Source: Knoellia sp031844405
GTDB lineage: Bacteria; Actinomycetota; Actinomycetes; Actinomycetales; Dermatophilaceae
Direction of reading: 5' to 3'
NCBI GenBank assembly: GCA_031844405.1
Contig: JAUZVC010000001.1
Coordinates: 1,612,001 to 1,676,000 of the forward strand
DNA: 64,000 bases
The notes beneath the pieces are model-generated. The model was not told where the DNA came from, did no database searches, and saw only the letters and a list, made by a program, of their open reading frames with translations. The first letter of the stretch is position 1, and every line of letters begins with the position of its first letter. The position numbers and the translations under genes are program-made. Shown here in pieces: positions 25,763 through 33,863 of this stretch.

Positions 25763-26965
25763 GTGAGTGCCATCGACACCTTCTGGGAATTCCTCGCCGT
25801 CGCGATCGGCCTGCTGGTCGTCCTCGGCGGGCTCGCCGCCACCTTCCTCCGCGGGAGGGGCGGGGCGACCGAGGAGCTGCCGCGCGAGCGGCCGACGACG
25901 CCGTCCGCGCCGCCCCCGTCGGCCGACGAGGAGCGTGATGAGCGACCCGAGGGGTCGGTCGACACGCTGCCCGCGCCGACCGACGAGGGCACGGTCGAGG
26001 AGACCCTCCCGCCGGTCACCGTCCCCGAGGTCGAGCGCCCGGAGGCGCCGCAGACCCGCCTGCAGCGGCTTCGCGCCCGCCTCGCCCGCTCGAACTCCGC
26101 CCTCGGCCAGGGCCTGCTCGCGCTGCTCTCGCGCGGCGACCTCGACGAGGAGGCGTGGGAGGACGTCGAGGACACCCTGCTCACCGCCGACCTCGGCGTC
26201 GAGGCCACGACCGAGCTCGTCGACTCGTTGCGCACCAGGGTCAAGGTGGCGGGGAACGCCGACGAGGCCGCGGTCCGCGGATGGCTGCGCGAGGAGCTCG
26301 TCGCGCTCGTCGACCCGTCGATGGACCGCACCGTCGCCTCGTCGCGCGTCGACGGCCGCCCCGCCGTCGTCCTCGTCGTCGGGGTCAACGGCACCGGCAA
26401 GACGACGACGGTCGGCAAGCTCGCCCGCGTGCTCGTCGCCGAGGACAAGGACGTCGTCCTCGGCGCCGCCGACACCTTCCGGGCCGCGGCCGCGGACCAG
26501 CTGCAGACGTGGGGCGAGCGCGTCGGCGTGCCGACCGTGCGCTCCGACCGCGAGGGCGCCGACCCGGCGGCCGTCGCCTTCGACGCCGTCAAGGGCGCCG
26601 CCGAGATGGAGGCCGACGTCGTCATCGTCGACACCGCCGGACGCCTGCACAACAAGGTCGGGCTCATGGACGAGCTCGGCAAGGTCAAGCGGGTCATCGA
26701 GAAGCAGAGCCCCATCGACGAGGTCCTCCTCGTCCTCGACGCGACGACCGGCCAGAACGGCCTGCGCCAGGCCGAGGTCTTCAGCCAGGTCGTCGGCATC
26801 ACCGGCATCGTCCTCACCAAGCTCGACGGCACCGCCAAGGGCGGCATCGTCGTCGCCGTCCAGCGCAAGCTGGGCGTGCCCGTCAAGCTCATCGGCCTCG
26901 GTGAGGGTCCCGACGACCTCGCGCCGTTCGACCCCGAAGGCTTCGTCGACGCGATCATCGACTGA
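25763..26965 (+). CDS. ftsY: Signal recognition particle receptor FtsY
   Basis: 400 residues. A predicted membrane helix at 7-28 (FLAVAIGLLVVLGGLAATFL) anchors the protein, followed by an acidic A domain (about 35-100). The NG domain follows, with GVNGTGKTTTVGKLA (G1), DTFRAAA, DTAGRLHN (G3) and TKLDGTAKGG (G4/G5). FtsY docks SRP-ribosome complexes at the translocon; its partner Ffh is encoded 5 kb downstream. The GTG start at 25763 is preceded by a GAGGAT hexamer 6-7 nt upstream. The next gene begins 2 nt after its stop. Confidence 0.96.
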   Translation: MSAIDTFWEFLAVAIGLLVVLGGLAATFLRGRGGATEELPRERPTTPSAPPPSADEERDERPEGSVDTLPAPTDEGTVEETLPPVTVPEVERPEAPQTRLQRLRARLARSNSALGQGLLALLSRGDLDEEAWEDVEDTLLTADLGVEATTELVDSLRTRVKVAGNADEAAVRGWLREELVALVDPSMDRTVASSRVDGRPAVVLVVGVNGTGKTTTVGKLARVLVAEDKDVVLGAADTFRAAAADQLQTWGERVGVPTVRSDREGADPAAVAFDAVKGAAEMEADVVIVDTAGRLHNKVGLMDELGKVKRVIEKQSPIDEVLLVLDATTGQNGLRQAEVFSQVVGITGIVLTKLDGTAKGGIVVAVQRKLGVPVKLIGLGEGPDDLAPFDPEGFVDAIID

Positions 26966-26967
26966 CG

Positions 26968-27633
26968 ATGGCCCTCGCTGCGCTGCACGACCGCGCCCGG
27001 CTCACGGACGCGCTCGTCGCCTGCACCCGCACGAGCATCGACCTCGCCGCCCGCACCGAGGTGCGGGACGCGTGGGAGCGCGACAGCGCGTGCTCCGGCA
27101 TGACGGTCGGAGGGCTGACGCACCACCTCCTCGCCCAGACGGGGCACATCGTGCGCGGCCTGCTCGTGCCGGCCCCCGCGGACGCCCCCGTCATCGCGCT
27201 GCTCGACCACTACTCGCAGGCGCCGTGGGTCGCCGCCTCGCGGAACGGCGAGACCGACCCGGACCAGGACGAGAAGGACAACGCCGCGGCCGCCGCCGGT
27301 CACGAGGCCGTGGTGGCGGGCGCGCGGGAGGCGCTCGCCGACCTCCCCGACGCGCTCGCCCTGCCGCGCGACCCCGACGTCGTCCACATCCCGTGGCAGG
27401 GCTGGTCGCTGCCGACGCCCGACTTCGCGACGACGCGGATGATGGAGATGGTCGTGCACGGCGACGACCTCGCCGCAAGCGTCGGCCTGCCCACCCCCGA
27501 GCACGACCCGCTGGTCGCCGACGCGGTCCTCGACCTGCTCGTCCACGTCTCGCTGGCGCGCCACGGTCAGGTCGCGCTCGTCCGGGCGCTCAGCCGTCCG
27601 CAGCGCTCGGGCGCAGACATCTCGGCGTTCTAG
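26968..27633 (+). CDS. Maleylpyruvate isomerase N-terminal domain (mycothiol-dependent/DinB-fold) protein
   Basis: 221 residues with a DinB/MDMPI-type four-helix fold. GLTHHLLAQTGHIVRGLL supplies the conserved metal-ligand histidines, and MMEMVVHGDDLAASVGLP matches the helix-4 H(x)3D pattern. Relatives include mycothiol-dependent maleylpyruvate isomerase and mycothiol or bacillithiol S-transferases, so a mycothiol-linked detoxification role is plausible but the substrate is unknown. It is only 2 nt after ftsY and probably cotranscribed with it. A hairpin follows at 27660. Confidence 0.78.
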   Translation: MALAALHDRARLTDALVACTRTSIDLAARTEVRDAWERDSACSGMTVGGLTHHLLAQTGHIVRGLLVPAPADAPVIALLDHYSQAPWVAASRNGETDPDQDEKDNAAAAAGHEAVVAGAREALADLPDALALPRDPDVVHIPWQGWSLPTPDFATTRMMEMVVHGDDLAASVGLPTPEHDPLVADAVLDLLVHVSLARHGQVALVRALSRPQRSGADISAF

Positions 27634-27659
27634 CCTTGCACGGACGCGGCCGACCGCAG

Positions 27660-27717
27660 CGAGTGTCGGAGATCCGGGCCCTCGCGGTGTCCCGTGACCC
27701 CGGAACCCCGACACTCG
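27660..27717 (+). terminator. Hairpin after the MDMPI-like gene
   Basis: CGAGTGTCGG (27660-27669) pairs with CCGACACTCG (27708-27717), and the inner TCCGGG/CCCGGA (27673-27678 with 27699-27704) extends the stem. It lies 27 bp past the stop codon, and its right arm abuts an octamer copy at 27717-27724. Either a terminator or a palindromic repeat. Confidence 0.55.
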
Positions 27718-27788
27718 TATGCCGGCCGACCCGCCTTTCGCGTGCCCGGCTTTCGCGCGCCCACCCTTCGCGTACCTGAGGTCCGCGT

Positions 27789-27829
27789 GCGGACGGCATA
27801 CGCGGGGTCAGGGGCGGACGGCATACGCG
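27789..27829. repeat. 16-bp direct repeat containing the octamer, upstream of amtB
   Basis: GCGGACGGCATACGCG occurs at 27789-27804 and again at 27814-27829 (25-bp period). Each contains one CGGCATAC copy. The rest of the 292-bp spacer (27634-27925) holds the hairpin at 27660 and half-sites at 27864-27901. No ORF was identified in the spacer. Confidence 0.7.
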
Positions 27830-27863
27830 CGTGAAACACACTTCTTACGCGCGACGGCGACGT

Positions 27864-27901
27864 GCAACGTGGCTGTAACACGACGCGCGGCGAGGTGAAA
27901 C
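27864..27901 (+). promoter_or_regulatory. Possible GlnR-type operator of the amtB operon
   Basis: Half-sites GCAAC (27864), GTAAC (27875), a degenerate position (27886) and GAAAC (27897) are spaced by exactly 11 bp. This is the a-n6-b-n6-a-n6-b geometry described for actinobacterial GlnR (gTnAc-n6-GaAAc). One of the four sites is lost, so this is a candidate only. It ends 24 nt before ATG 27926. Confidence 0.4.
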
Positions 27902-27925
27902 GGCGCGCTCCCAGACTCCTTGGTC

Positions 27926-29359
27926 ATGAGCCCAACTCTCCTCCCCGTCGCGGCCGAGCCCGCAATCGACGCATCGGCGACGGCCTTCGTCCTCATCTGC
28001 GCCTCCCTGGTCCTGCTGATGACGCCCGGCCTCGCCCTCTTCTACGGCGGCATGACGCGCGCCAAGTCCGTCCTCAACATGATGATGATGTCGTTCGGCG
28101 CCATGGGCGTCGTCGGCGTCGTCTACGTGCTGTGGGGCTACTCGATGTCCTTCGGTGGCAGCAACATCGGCGGCATCATCGGCAACCCGTTCGAGAACTT
28201 CGGACTCAAGGGCGTCGTCGGTGACGCGGCCGGCGCCACGGTCGACGCCAACGGCACCGCGATCGTCGACGTGTTCGGCGCGGACGTGTGGATCCCCGAG
28301 GTGCTCTTCGTCGGGTTCCAGCTGACCTTCGCGATCATCACCGTCGCCCTCATCAGCGGTGCCATCGCCGACCGCGCCAAGTTCTCGACCTGGCTGCTCT
28401 TCAGCGGGCTGTGGGTCACCCTGGCCTACTTCCCGATCGCCCACATGGTGTGGGGCGGCGGCCTGCTCAGCGGCTCCGAGGACGGCCTGTCCGCGATGCT
28501 CTTCGGGGCGACCGACGGCGTCGCCGACGTCCTGCCGATCGACTTCGCCGGCGGCACGGTCGTGCACATCAACGCCGGTATCGCCGGTCTCGTCCTCGCC
28601 CTCATCGTCGGCAAGCGCCTGGGCTTCGGCAAGACCGCCATGCGCCCGCACAACGTCCCGCTCGTCATGCTCGGCGCCGGTCTGCTGTGGTTCGGCTGGT
28701 TCGGCTTCAACGCCGGCTCCGAGCTCGCGGCCGACGGCCTCTCGAGCCTCGTCTGGGTCAACACCACCGTCGCGACCTGTGCGGCGATCCTCGGCTGGCT
28801 CGTCGTCGAGAAGGTGCGCGACGGCCACGCCACCTCGGTCGGCGCCGCCTCCGGTGTCGTCGCCGGCCTCGTCGCCATCACCCCGGCCTGTGGTGCTCTT
28901 TCGCCCGTCGGCTCGATCGTCCTCGGCGCCGTCGCCGGTGCGCTCGCGGCCCTCGCGGTCGGCCTCAAGTTCCGCTTCGGCTACGACGACTCGCTCGACG
29001 TCGTCGGCGTCCACCTCGTCGCCGGCCTCTGGGGCACCGTCGGCGCCGGCCTGCTCGCCACCGAGGGTGGCCTGTTCTACGGTGACGGTGTCCGCCAGCT
29101 CGTCGTCCAGGTCGTCATCGCCCTCGCGTCGCTCGTCTTCTCGGCGATCGTCACCGCGCTCATCGGCCTCGCCCTCAAGGCGACCGTCGGATGGCGGGTC
29201 AGCGACGACGACGAGGTCGCCGGCATCGACCAGTCCGAGCACGCCGAGTCCGGCTACGACCTCGTGGCCCGCGGTGGACGCCTCGGCGTCACCTCGACCG
29301 GTCCGCAGACCGACGCCCGTCACGCCGACGAGCTCACCTCAGAAGGAGTCAAGGCATGA
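27926..29359 (+). CDS. amtB: Ammonium transporter
   Basis: 477 residues, about 11 membrane helices. LVLLMTPGLALFYGGM is the conserved first pore segment. IAHMVWGGG and GVHLVAGLWGTVGAG carry the twin-histidine pore residues; GTVVHINAGIAGLV is the Amt signature. It conducts ammonium across the cytoplasmic membrane and is blocked by the PII protein under nitrogen excess. ATG 27926 is used; an in-frame TTG 6 nt earlier is less likely. Its stop overlaps the glnB start (ATGA). The cytoplasmic tail is about 50 residues and Ser/Thr-rich. Confidence 0.96.
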   Translation: MSPTLLPVAAEPAIDASATAFVLICASLVLLMTPGLALFYGGMTRAKSVLNMMMMSFGAMGVVGVVYVLWGYSMSFGGSNIGGIIGNPFENFGLKGVVGDAAGATVDANGTAIVDVFGADVWIPEVLFVGFQLTFAIITVALISGAIADRAKFSTWLLFSGLWVTLAYFPIAHMVWGGGLLSGSEDGLSAMLFGATDGVADVLPIDFAGGTVVHINAGIAGLVLALIVGKRLGFGKTAMRPHNVPLVMLGAGLLWFGWFGFNAGSELAADGLSSLVWVNTTVATCAAILGWLVVEKVRDGHATSVGAASGVVAGLVAITPACGALSPVGSIVLGAVAGALAALAVGLKFRFGYDDSLDVVGVHLVAGLWGTVGAGLLATEGGLFYGDGVRQLVVQVVIALASLVFSAIVTALIGLALKATVGWRVSDDDEVAGIDQSEHAESGYDLVARGGRLGVTSTGPQTDARHADELTSEGVKA

Positions 29360-29694
29360 AGCTCATCACCGCCATCATCAAGCCCCACCAGCTCGACGCG
29401 GTGAAGGAGGCCCTCGAGGCCTACGGCATCTCGGGCATGACGATCAGCGAGGCGTCCGGCTACGGCCGCCAGCGCGGTCACAGCGAGGTCTACCGCGGTG
29501 CCGAGTACACCGTCGACTTCGTCCCGAAGATCCGCCTCGAGGTGCTCGTCGACGACATGGACGCCTCCAGCGTCGCCGACGTCGTCCTCAAGTCGGCCCA
29601 GACGGGTCGGATCGGCGACGGGAAGATCTGGATCCAGCCGGTCGAGGACGTCGTCCGGGTCCGCACCGGAGAGCGCGGCTCGGACGCCATCTGA
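29356..29694 (+). CDS. glnB: Nitrogen regulatory protein PII
   Basis: 112 residues, canonical PII. MKLITAIIKPHQLDAVKEAL begins the ferredoxin-like fold; the T-loop EVYRGAEYTVDF contains Tyr51, the residue uridylylated or adenylylated by GlnD, and GRIGDGKIW is the nucleotide-binding B-loop. It senses ATP/ADP and 2-oxoglutarate and docks on AmtB. The amtB coupling (4-nt overlap) and the following glnD make it the GlnK-type PII of this operon. Confidence 0.97.
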   Translation: MKLITAIIKPHQLDAVKEALEAYGISGMTISEASGYGRQRGHSEVYRGAEYTVDFVPKIRLEVLVDDMDASSVADVVLKSAQTGRIGDGKIWIQPVEDVVRVRTGERGSDAI

Positions 29695-29714
29695 CCCGCC
29701 CGACCGCCACAACA

Positions 29715-29795
29715 TTCCCGCCCGGAGTGGGTTCGGTGCACTGCACAGGGGAACCGTTCCCACCGGCAGTGACCGGATTCCACTCCGGGCGGGAA
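29715..29795. repeat. Intergenic palindrome type B, copy 2
   Basis: An 81-bp unit with perfect 16-bp terminal inverted repeats: TTCCCGCCCGGAGTGG (29715-29730) and its reverse complement (29780-29795). The interior is also partly self-complementary. The left arm matches the repeat at 6811 in 15 of 16 positions. It fills most of the glnB-glnD spacer and would be transcribed within the operon. Confidence 0.75.
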
Positions 29796-29842
29796 AGGTG
29801 TGACCGGCTGACCAGAGACACCAGATCCAGGGGAGGAATCGC

Positions 29843-32236
29843 ATGACCGACATCGCCGACGTGGCCGCCCGCCGGCTCGACCTCGCGGGGACGCGGGCGT
29901 TCGAGCAGGCCGGCTCCGGCACCGAGCGCCGTCGCCGGCTGGCCGAGTTCAACGAGCAGTGGCTCGGCGAGCTCTGGGACGAGGCGGTCCGGGGCCAGCG
30001 GGTCGACGGGGTCGCGCTCGCAGCCGTCGGCAGCGTCGGACGCGGCGACGCCGGCCCGCTCTCGGACTACGACCTCGTCCTCCTCCACTACGGCCGCACC
30101 CTCTCGGCCGACGAGGTCACCCGGCTCGCCGACCGGATCTGGTACCCCATCTGGGACGCCGGGGTCCGGCTCGACCACAGCGTCCGCACGGTCAACCAGT
30201 GCCGGACCGTCGCCGCCGACGACCTCACCGCCGCCGTCGGCCTGCTCGACATCGCGCCGGTCGCCGGTGACCCCGAGGTCGTCGCCGCGGCCCGGGCGAC
30301 GGTGAGCCACGACTGGCGCGCCCACGCCCGCAAGCGCCTGCCGCAGCTCACCGAGGCGATCGCCGTGCGCCACCACCGCCACGGCGACCTCGCCCAGTCG
30401 ATCGAGCCCGAGCTCAAGGAGGCCCACGGCGGCCTGCGCGACATGACGATCCTCAGCGCCCTCGCCGAGGCCTGGCTGACCGACCGCCCGCGCGGCGAGG
30501 TCGACACGGCATACGGGCTGTTGCTCGACGTCCGCGACGCGGTCCACGTCGTCACCGGCCGTGGGCGCGACCGGCTCGGTCGCGAGGACCACGACGCCGT
30601 CGCGGCCCTGCTCGGCTACGGCGACCCCGACGACCTCCTCGCAGACGTGTCCGACGCCGGGCGGGCCATCGCCTACGCCCTCGACGGCACGGTCCGCCGC
30701 GCCGGGCAGTCCCAACGGGCGAGGGTTCTGCGCGTCGGTCCTCGCCGACCGCAGATGGCGCCGCTCGGCTACGGCCTCTTCGAGAGCGACGGCGAGGTCG
30801 TCCTCGGCGCCGGGCGCACGCCCGAGTCCGACCCGCACCTGCCGCTGCGCGCCGCCGTCGTCGCGGCCCGCGCCAACCTGCCGATCTCGCCGACGACCCT
30901 CGAGAACCTCGCGACACGCTGCGCCGACCTGCCGACGCCGTGGACGCCGCTGGCCCGTGGGCTCTTCAGCGACCTGCTCGCCGCCGGCCCCGGCCTCGTC
31001 ACCGTCTGGGAAGGACTGGACCAGCAGGGCATCATCGAGCGCTGGCTGCCCGAGTGGGCCGCGGTGCGGTCGCGTCCGCAGCGCAACGCCGTCCACCGCC
31101 ACACCGTCGACCGCCACCTCATCGAGACGGTCGTCCACGCCACCGGGCTCGTGCGCGGTGTCGGACGGGCCGACCTGCTCCTGCTTGCGGCGCTGCTGCA
31201 CGACATCGGCAAGGTGCCGGGCGCGCGCGACCACTCCACGGCGGGCGCGCCGATCGCCGAGGCCGTCATGCGCCGCCTCGGCCACTCCGAGGCCGACGTC
31301 GAGGTCGTCACGGCGCTCGTCCGCGAGCACCTCACCCTCATCGAGCTCGCGACCCGGCGCGACCACTCGGACCCACGGACCATCGACGCGGCCGTCGCCG
31401 CCGTCGGCGGGGACCGGTCACACTTCGACCTCCTCCTCGCCCTCACCGAGGCTGACGCCGTGGCAGCCGGTCCGAAGGCGTGGACCGACTGGCGCGCAGC
31501 CCTGCTCGCGCAGCTGGCCACCGAGGTGCGGGACCGGCTCGACCACGCGGGTGCCGCTGCCGGCCCCACCCCTGCGGCACCGCCGGCGGACATCGGCCAG
31601 GGCGTGGTGCCCGAGCACCTCGTGCGGGCGCTCGCGACGGGAGAGCCCCACGTCGAGGTCGTCTCGCACGGCGGGTCCTACCGGATCGACATCGCCGACC
31701 GCGACCGGCTCGGTCTCTTCGCGGACACCGCGGGCCTGCTCGCCGCCGAGGGCCTCGTCGTCAGGACCGCGATCCTGCGCACCGTCGACGGGGTCGCCGT
31801 CAACGAGTGGCACGTCGAGTCCCCGAGCGGCAACGAGCCCGAGCACGACCGCCTCCACCGCGGTCTGGCGCGGCTCTCCACCGGCGACCGGGGACCACTC
31901 GGGCTGCTCGACCGCCGCCGCCAGTTCGCCGCGAGGCCCAGCCGGGAGTCGACGATCGGCACCCCCGGACAGCCGCGGGCGCTCGTCGTCCCCGGCGCGA
32001 GCGACGACGCCACGGTGCTCGAGGTCAGGGCGGAGGACCGACCGGGTCTCCTGCACGAGCTCGGCATGGCCCTCGCCAAGACCGGAGTCTCCGTGCGCTC
32101 CGCGCACATCGCGACGTATGCCGGCCAGACCCTCGACACCTTCTACGTCACCGACTTCTCGGGCCGCCCCCTGGGCCCGGCCAAGGTGGCGCAGGTCGTC
32201 GCCGTCGTCATCGACACGTGCGACGGGAGCACCTGA
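29843..32236 (+). CDS. glnD: Bifunctional PII (uridylyl/adenylyl)transferase and removing enzyme GlnD
   Basis: 797 residues. The nucleotidyltransferase domain has GSVGRGDAGPLSDYDLVLL (GSxxR..DxD), followed by EPELKEAHGGLRD of the GlnE-like linker. The HD domain shows LLLAALLHDIGKVPGARDHS, and two ACT domains lie at about 615-690 and 725-795 (EVRAEDRPGLLHELGMAL). It modifies and demodifies PII according to glutamine. In several actinobacteria the modification is adenylylation, so the nucleotide used here is uncertain. Third gene of amtB-glnB-glnD, although a palindromic repeat separates it from glnB. Confidence 0.94.
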   Translation: MTDIADVAARRLDLAGTRAFEQAGSGTERRRRLAEFNEQWLGELWDEAVRGQRVDGVALAAVGSVGRGDAGPLSDYDLVLLHYGRTLSADEVTRLADRIWYPIWDAGVRLDHSVRTVNQCRTVAADDLTAAVGLLDIAPVAGDPEVVAAARATVSHDWRAHARKRLPQLTEAIAVRHHRHGDLAQSIEPELKEAHGGLRDMTILSALAEAWLTDRPRGEVDTAYGLLLDVRDAVHVVTGRGRDRLGREDHDAVAALLGYGDPDDLLADVSDAGRAIAYALDGTVRRAGQSQRARVLRVGPRRPQMAPLGYGLFESDGEVVLGAGRTPESDPHLPLRAAVVAARANLPISPTTLENLATRCADLPTPWTPLARGLFSDLLAAGPGLVTVWEGLDQQGIIERWLPEWAAVRSRPQRNAVHRHTVDRHLIETVVHATGLVRGVGRADLLLLAALLHDIGKVPGARDHSTAGAPIAEAVMRRLGHSEADVEVVTALVREHLTLIELATRRDHSDPRTIDAAVAAVGGDRSHFDLLLALTEADAVAAGPKAWTDWRAALLAQLATEVRDRLDHAGAAAGPTPAAPPADIGQGVVPEHLVRALATGEPHVEVVSHGGSYRIDIADRDRLGLFADTAGLLAAEGLVVRTAILRTVDGVAVNEWHVESPSGNEPEHDRLHRGLARLSTGDRGPLGLLDRRRQFAARPSRESTIGTPGQPRALVVPGASDDATVLEVRAEDRPGLLHELGMALAKTGVSVRSAHIATYAGQTLDTFYVTDFSGRPLGPAKVAQVVAVVIDTCDGST

Positions 32237-32246
32237 CCACGGCGGT

Positions 32247-32252
32247 TAACCT
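32247..32252 (+). promoter_or_regulatory. -10 box of ffh
   Basis: TAACCT, 6 nt before GTG 32259; no ribosome binding site, so leaderless. Confidence 0.5.
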
Positions 32253-32258
32253 TGTGCG

Positions 32259-33863
32259 GTGTTCACGAGCCTCTCCGACCGCCTGACGTCGACCTTCAAG
32301 AACCTGCGCAGCAAGGGACGACTGTCCGAGTCCGACGTCAACAGGACCGTCCGCGACATCCGGATGGCCCTGCTCGACGCCGACGTCGCGCTGCCGGTCG
32401 TCAAGGAGTTCACCTCGTCGGTCCGTGACCGCGCGCTCGGGGCCGAGGTCTCCGAGGCCCTCAACCCGGCCCAGCAGGTCGTCAAGATCGTCAACGAGGA
32501 GCTCGTCGACATCCTCGGCGGGCAGACTCGCACGATCCGGTTCGCCAAGAGCGGCCCGACCGTCATCATGCTCGCCGGCCTCCAGGGTGCGGGCAAGACG
32601 ACCCTCGCCGGCAAGCTCGCCTACTGGCTCAAGGAGCAGGGCCACACGCCCATGCTCGTCGCGGCCGACCTCCAGCGGCCCAACGCCGTCACCCAGCTCC
32701 AGGTCGTCGGCGAGCGCGCCGGCGTCCCGGTCTACGCCCCCGAACAGGGCAACGTCGGCGGCCACGACGCCGTCGGGCCCACGGGGGAGGGGACCCGCAG
32801 CTTCGGCGACCCGGTCGCGGTGTCGCGGGACGGCATACGGGAGGCGGTCTCCAAGCAGCACGACGTCGTCATCGTCGACACCGCCGGACGCCTCGCGGTC
32901 GACGAGAACCTCATGAAGCAGGCCGGCGACATCCGCGCCGCGATCAACCCCGACGAGGTCCTCTTCGTCATCGACGCCATGATCGGCCAGGCGGCCGTCG
33001 AGACCGCCGAGGCGTTCCTCGAGGGCGTCGACTTCACCGGTGTCGTGCTCTCCAAGCTCGACGGCGACGCCCGCGGTGGTGCCGCCCTCTCGGTCGCCGG
33101 GGTCACCGGACGCCCGATCATGTTCGCGAGCACCGGCGAGGGCGTGCGCGACTTCGAGGTCTTCCACCCCGACCGCATGGCCTCTCGCATCCTCGACATG
33201 GGTGACGTCCTCACCCTCATCGAGCAGGCCGAGAAGGCGTTCGACCGGGCGCAGGCCGCCGAGATGGAGCGCAAGTTCCTCGCGGCCGAGGACTTCACGT
33301 TCGACGACTTCCTCCAGCAGATGTCGGCGATCAAGAAGATGGGCTCGCTCAAGTCGATGCTCAAGATGATGCCGGGCATGGGCCAGATGTCGGCCCAGCT
33401 CGACAACCTCGACGAGCGCGAGTTCGACCGCGTCGAGGCGATGGTCCGCTCGATGACTCCCTTCGAGCGCAACCACCCCAAGCAGATCAACGGCTCGCGC
33501 CGCGCCCGCATCGCCGGCGGCTCCGGCGTCACCGTCTCCGAGGTCAACCAGCTGCTCGAGCGGTTCGGCGAGGCGCAGAAGATGATGAAGCAGCTCGCCC
33601 GCGGCGGCGGGCTTCCCGGCATGCCCGGCATGGGCGGTGGCAAGAAGGCCCGCCAGCAGCAGCAGCAGGTCCGGGGCAAGAAGTCGAAGTCCGGCAACCC
33701 CGCCAAGCGCGCGGCCGAAGCCCAGGCGGCCGCCCAGCGTGCCGCGTCGAAGCCGGCGGGCTCCTCGTTCGGCGGCGGCGCGGGCGCCCCGGGCGGGTTC
33801 GACCCGGCGGCGATGGACCCGGCGCAGCTCCCCAAGGGCTTCGAGAAGTTCCTGGGCAAGTGA
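32259..33863 (+). CDS. ffh: Signal recognition particle protein Ffh
   Basis: 534 residues. The NG GTPase domain has GLQGAGKTTLAGKLA (G1), DTAGRLAVDE (G3) and SKLDGDARGG (G4/G5). The methionine-rich M domain (about 325-440, e.g. MLKMMPGMGQM) binds SRP RNA and signal sequences. An insertion of about 20 residues (near 162-182, NVGGHDAVGPTGEGTR) lies between G1 and G3 where E. coli Ffh is compact. The Gln/Ala/Gly-rich C-terminal tail is also longer. The stop overlaps the next gene by 4 nt (GTGA). Its receptor FtsY is 5 kb upstream. Confidence 0.97.
   Translation: MFTSLSDRLTSTFKNLRSKGRLSESDVNRTVRDIRMALLDADVALPVVKEFTSSVRDRALGAEVSEALNPAQQVVKIVNEELVDILGGQTRTIRFAKSGPTVIMLAGLQGAGKTTLAGKLAYWLKEQGHTPMLVAADLQRPNAVTQLQVVGERAGVPVYAPEQGNVGGHDAVGPTGEGTRSFGDPVAVSRDGIREAVSKQHDVVIVDTAGRLAVDENLMKQAGDIRAAINPDEVLFVIDAMIGQAAVETAEAFLEGVDFTGVVLSKLDGDARGGAALSVAGVTGRPIMFASTGEGVRDFEVFHPDRMASRILDMGDVLTLIEQAEKAFDRAQAAEMERKFLAAEDFTFDDFLQQMSAIKKMGSLKSMLKMMPGMGQMSAQLDNLDEREFDRVEAMVRSMTPFERNHPKQINGSRRARIAGGSGVTVSEVNQLLERFGEAQKMMKQLARGGGLPGMPGMGGGKKARQQQQQVRGKKSKSGNPAKRAAEAQAAAQRAASKPAGSSFGGGAGAPGGFDPAAMDPAQLPKGFEKFLGK

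Noticed and set aside
24466..27714. Very long minus-strand open frame (over 1000 codons) opposite the M13 peptidase and ftsY
   Set aside because: The plus strand encodes proteins with complete family motifs; the antisense frame is low-complexity and is a by-product of high third-position GC.
27789..27829. Two spaced repeats considered as a minimal CRISPR array
   Set aside because: There are only two 16-bp units with a 9-bp gap and no cas gene; the unit is built on the genome-wide octamer.
27920..27925. TTG start for amtB two codons upstream
   Set aside because: ATG 27926 is the more usual codon, and nothing in the spacing favours TTG.
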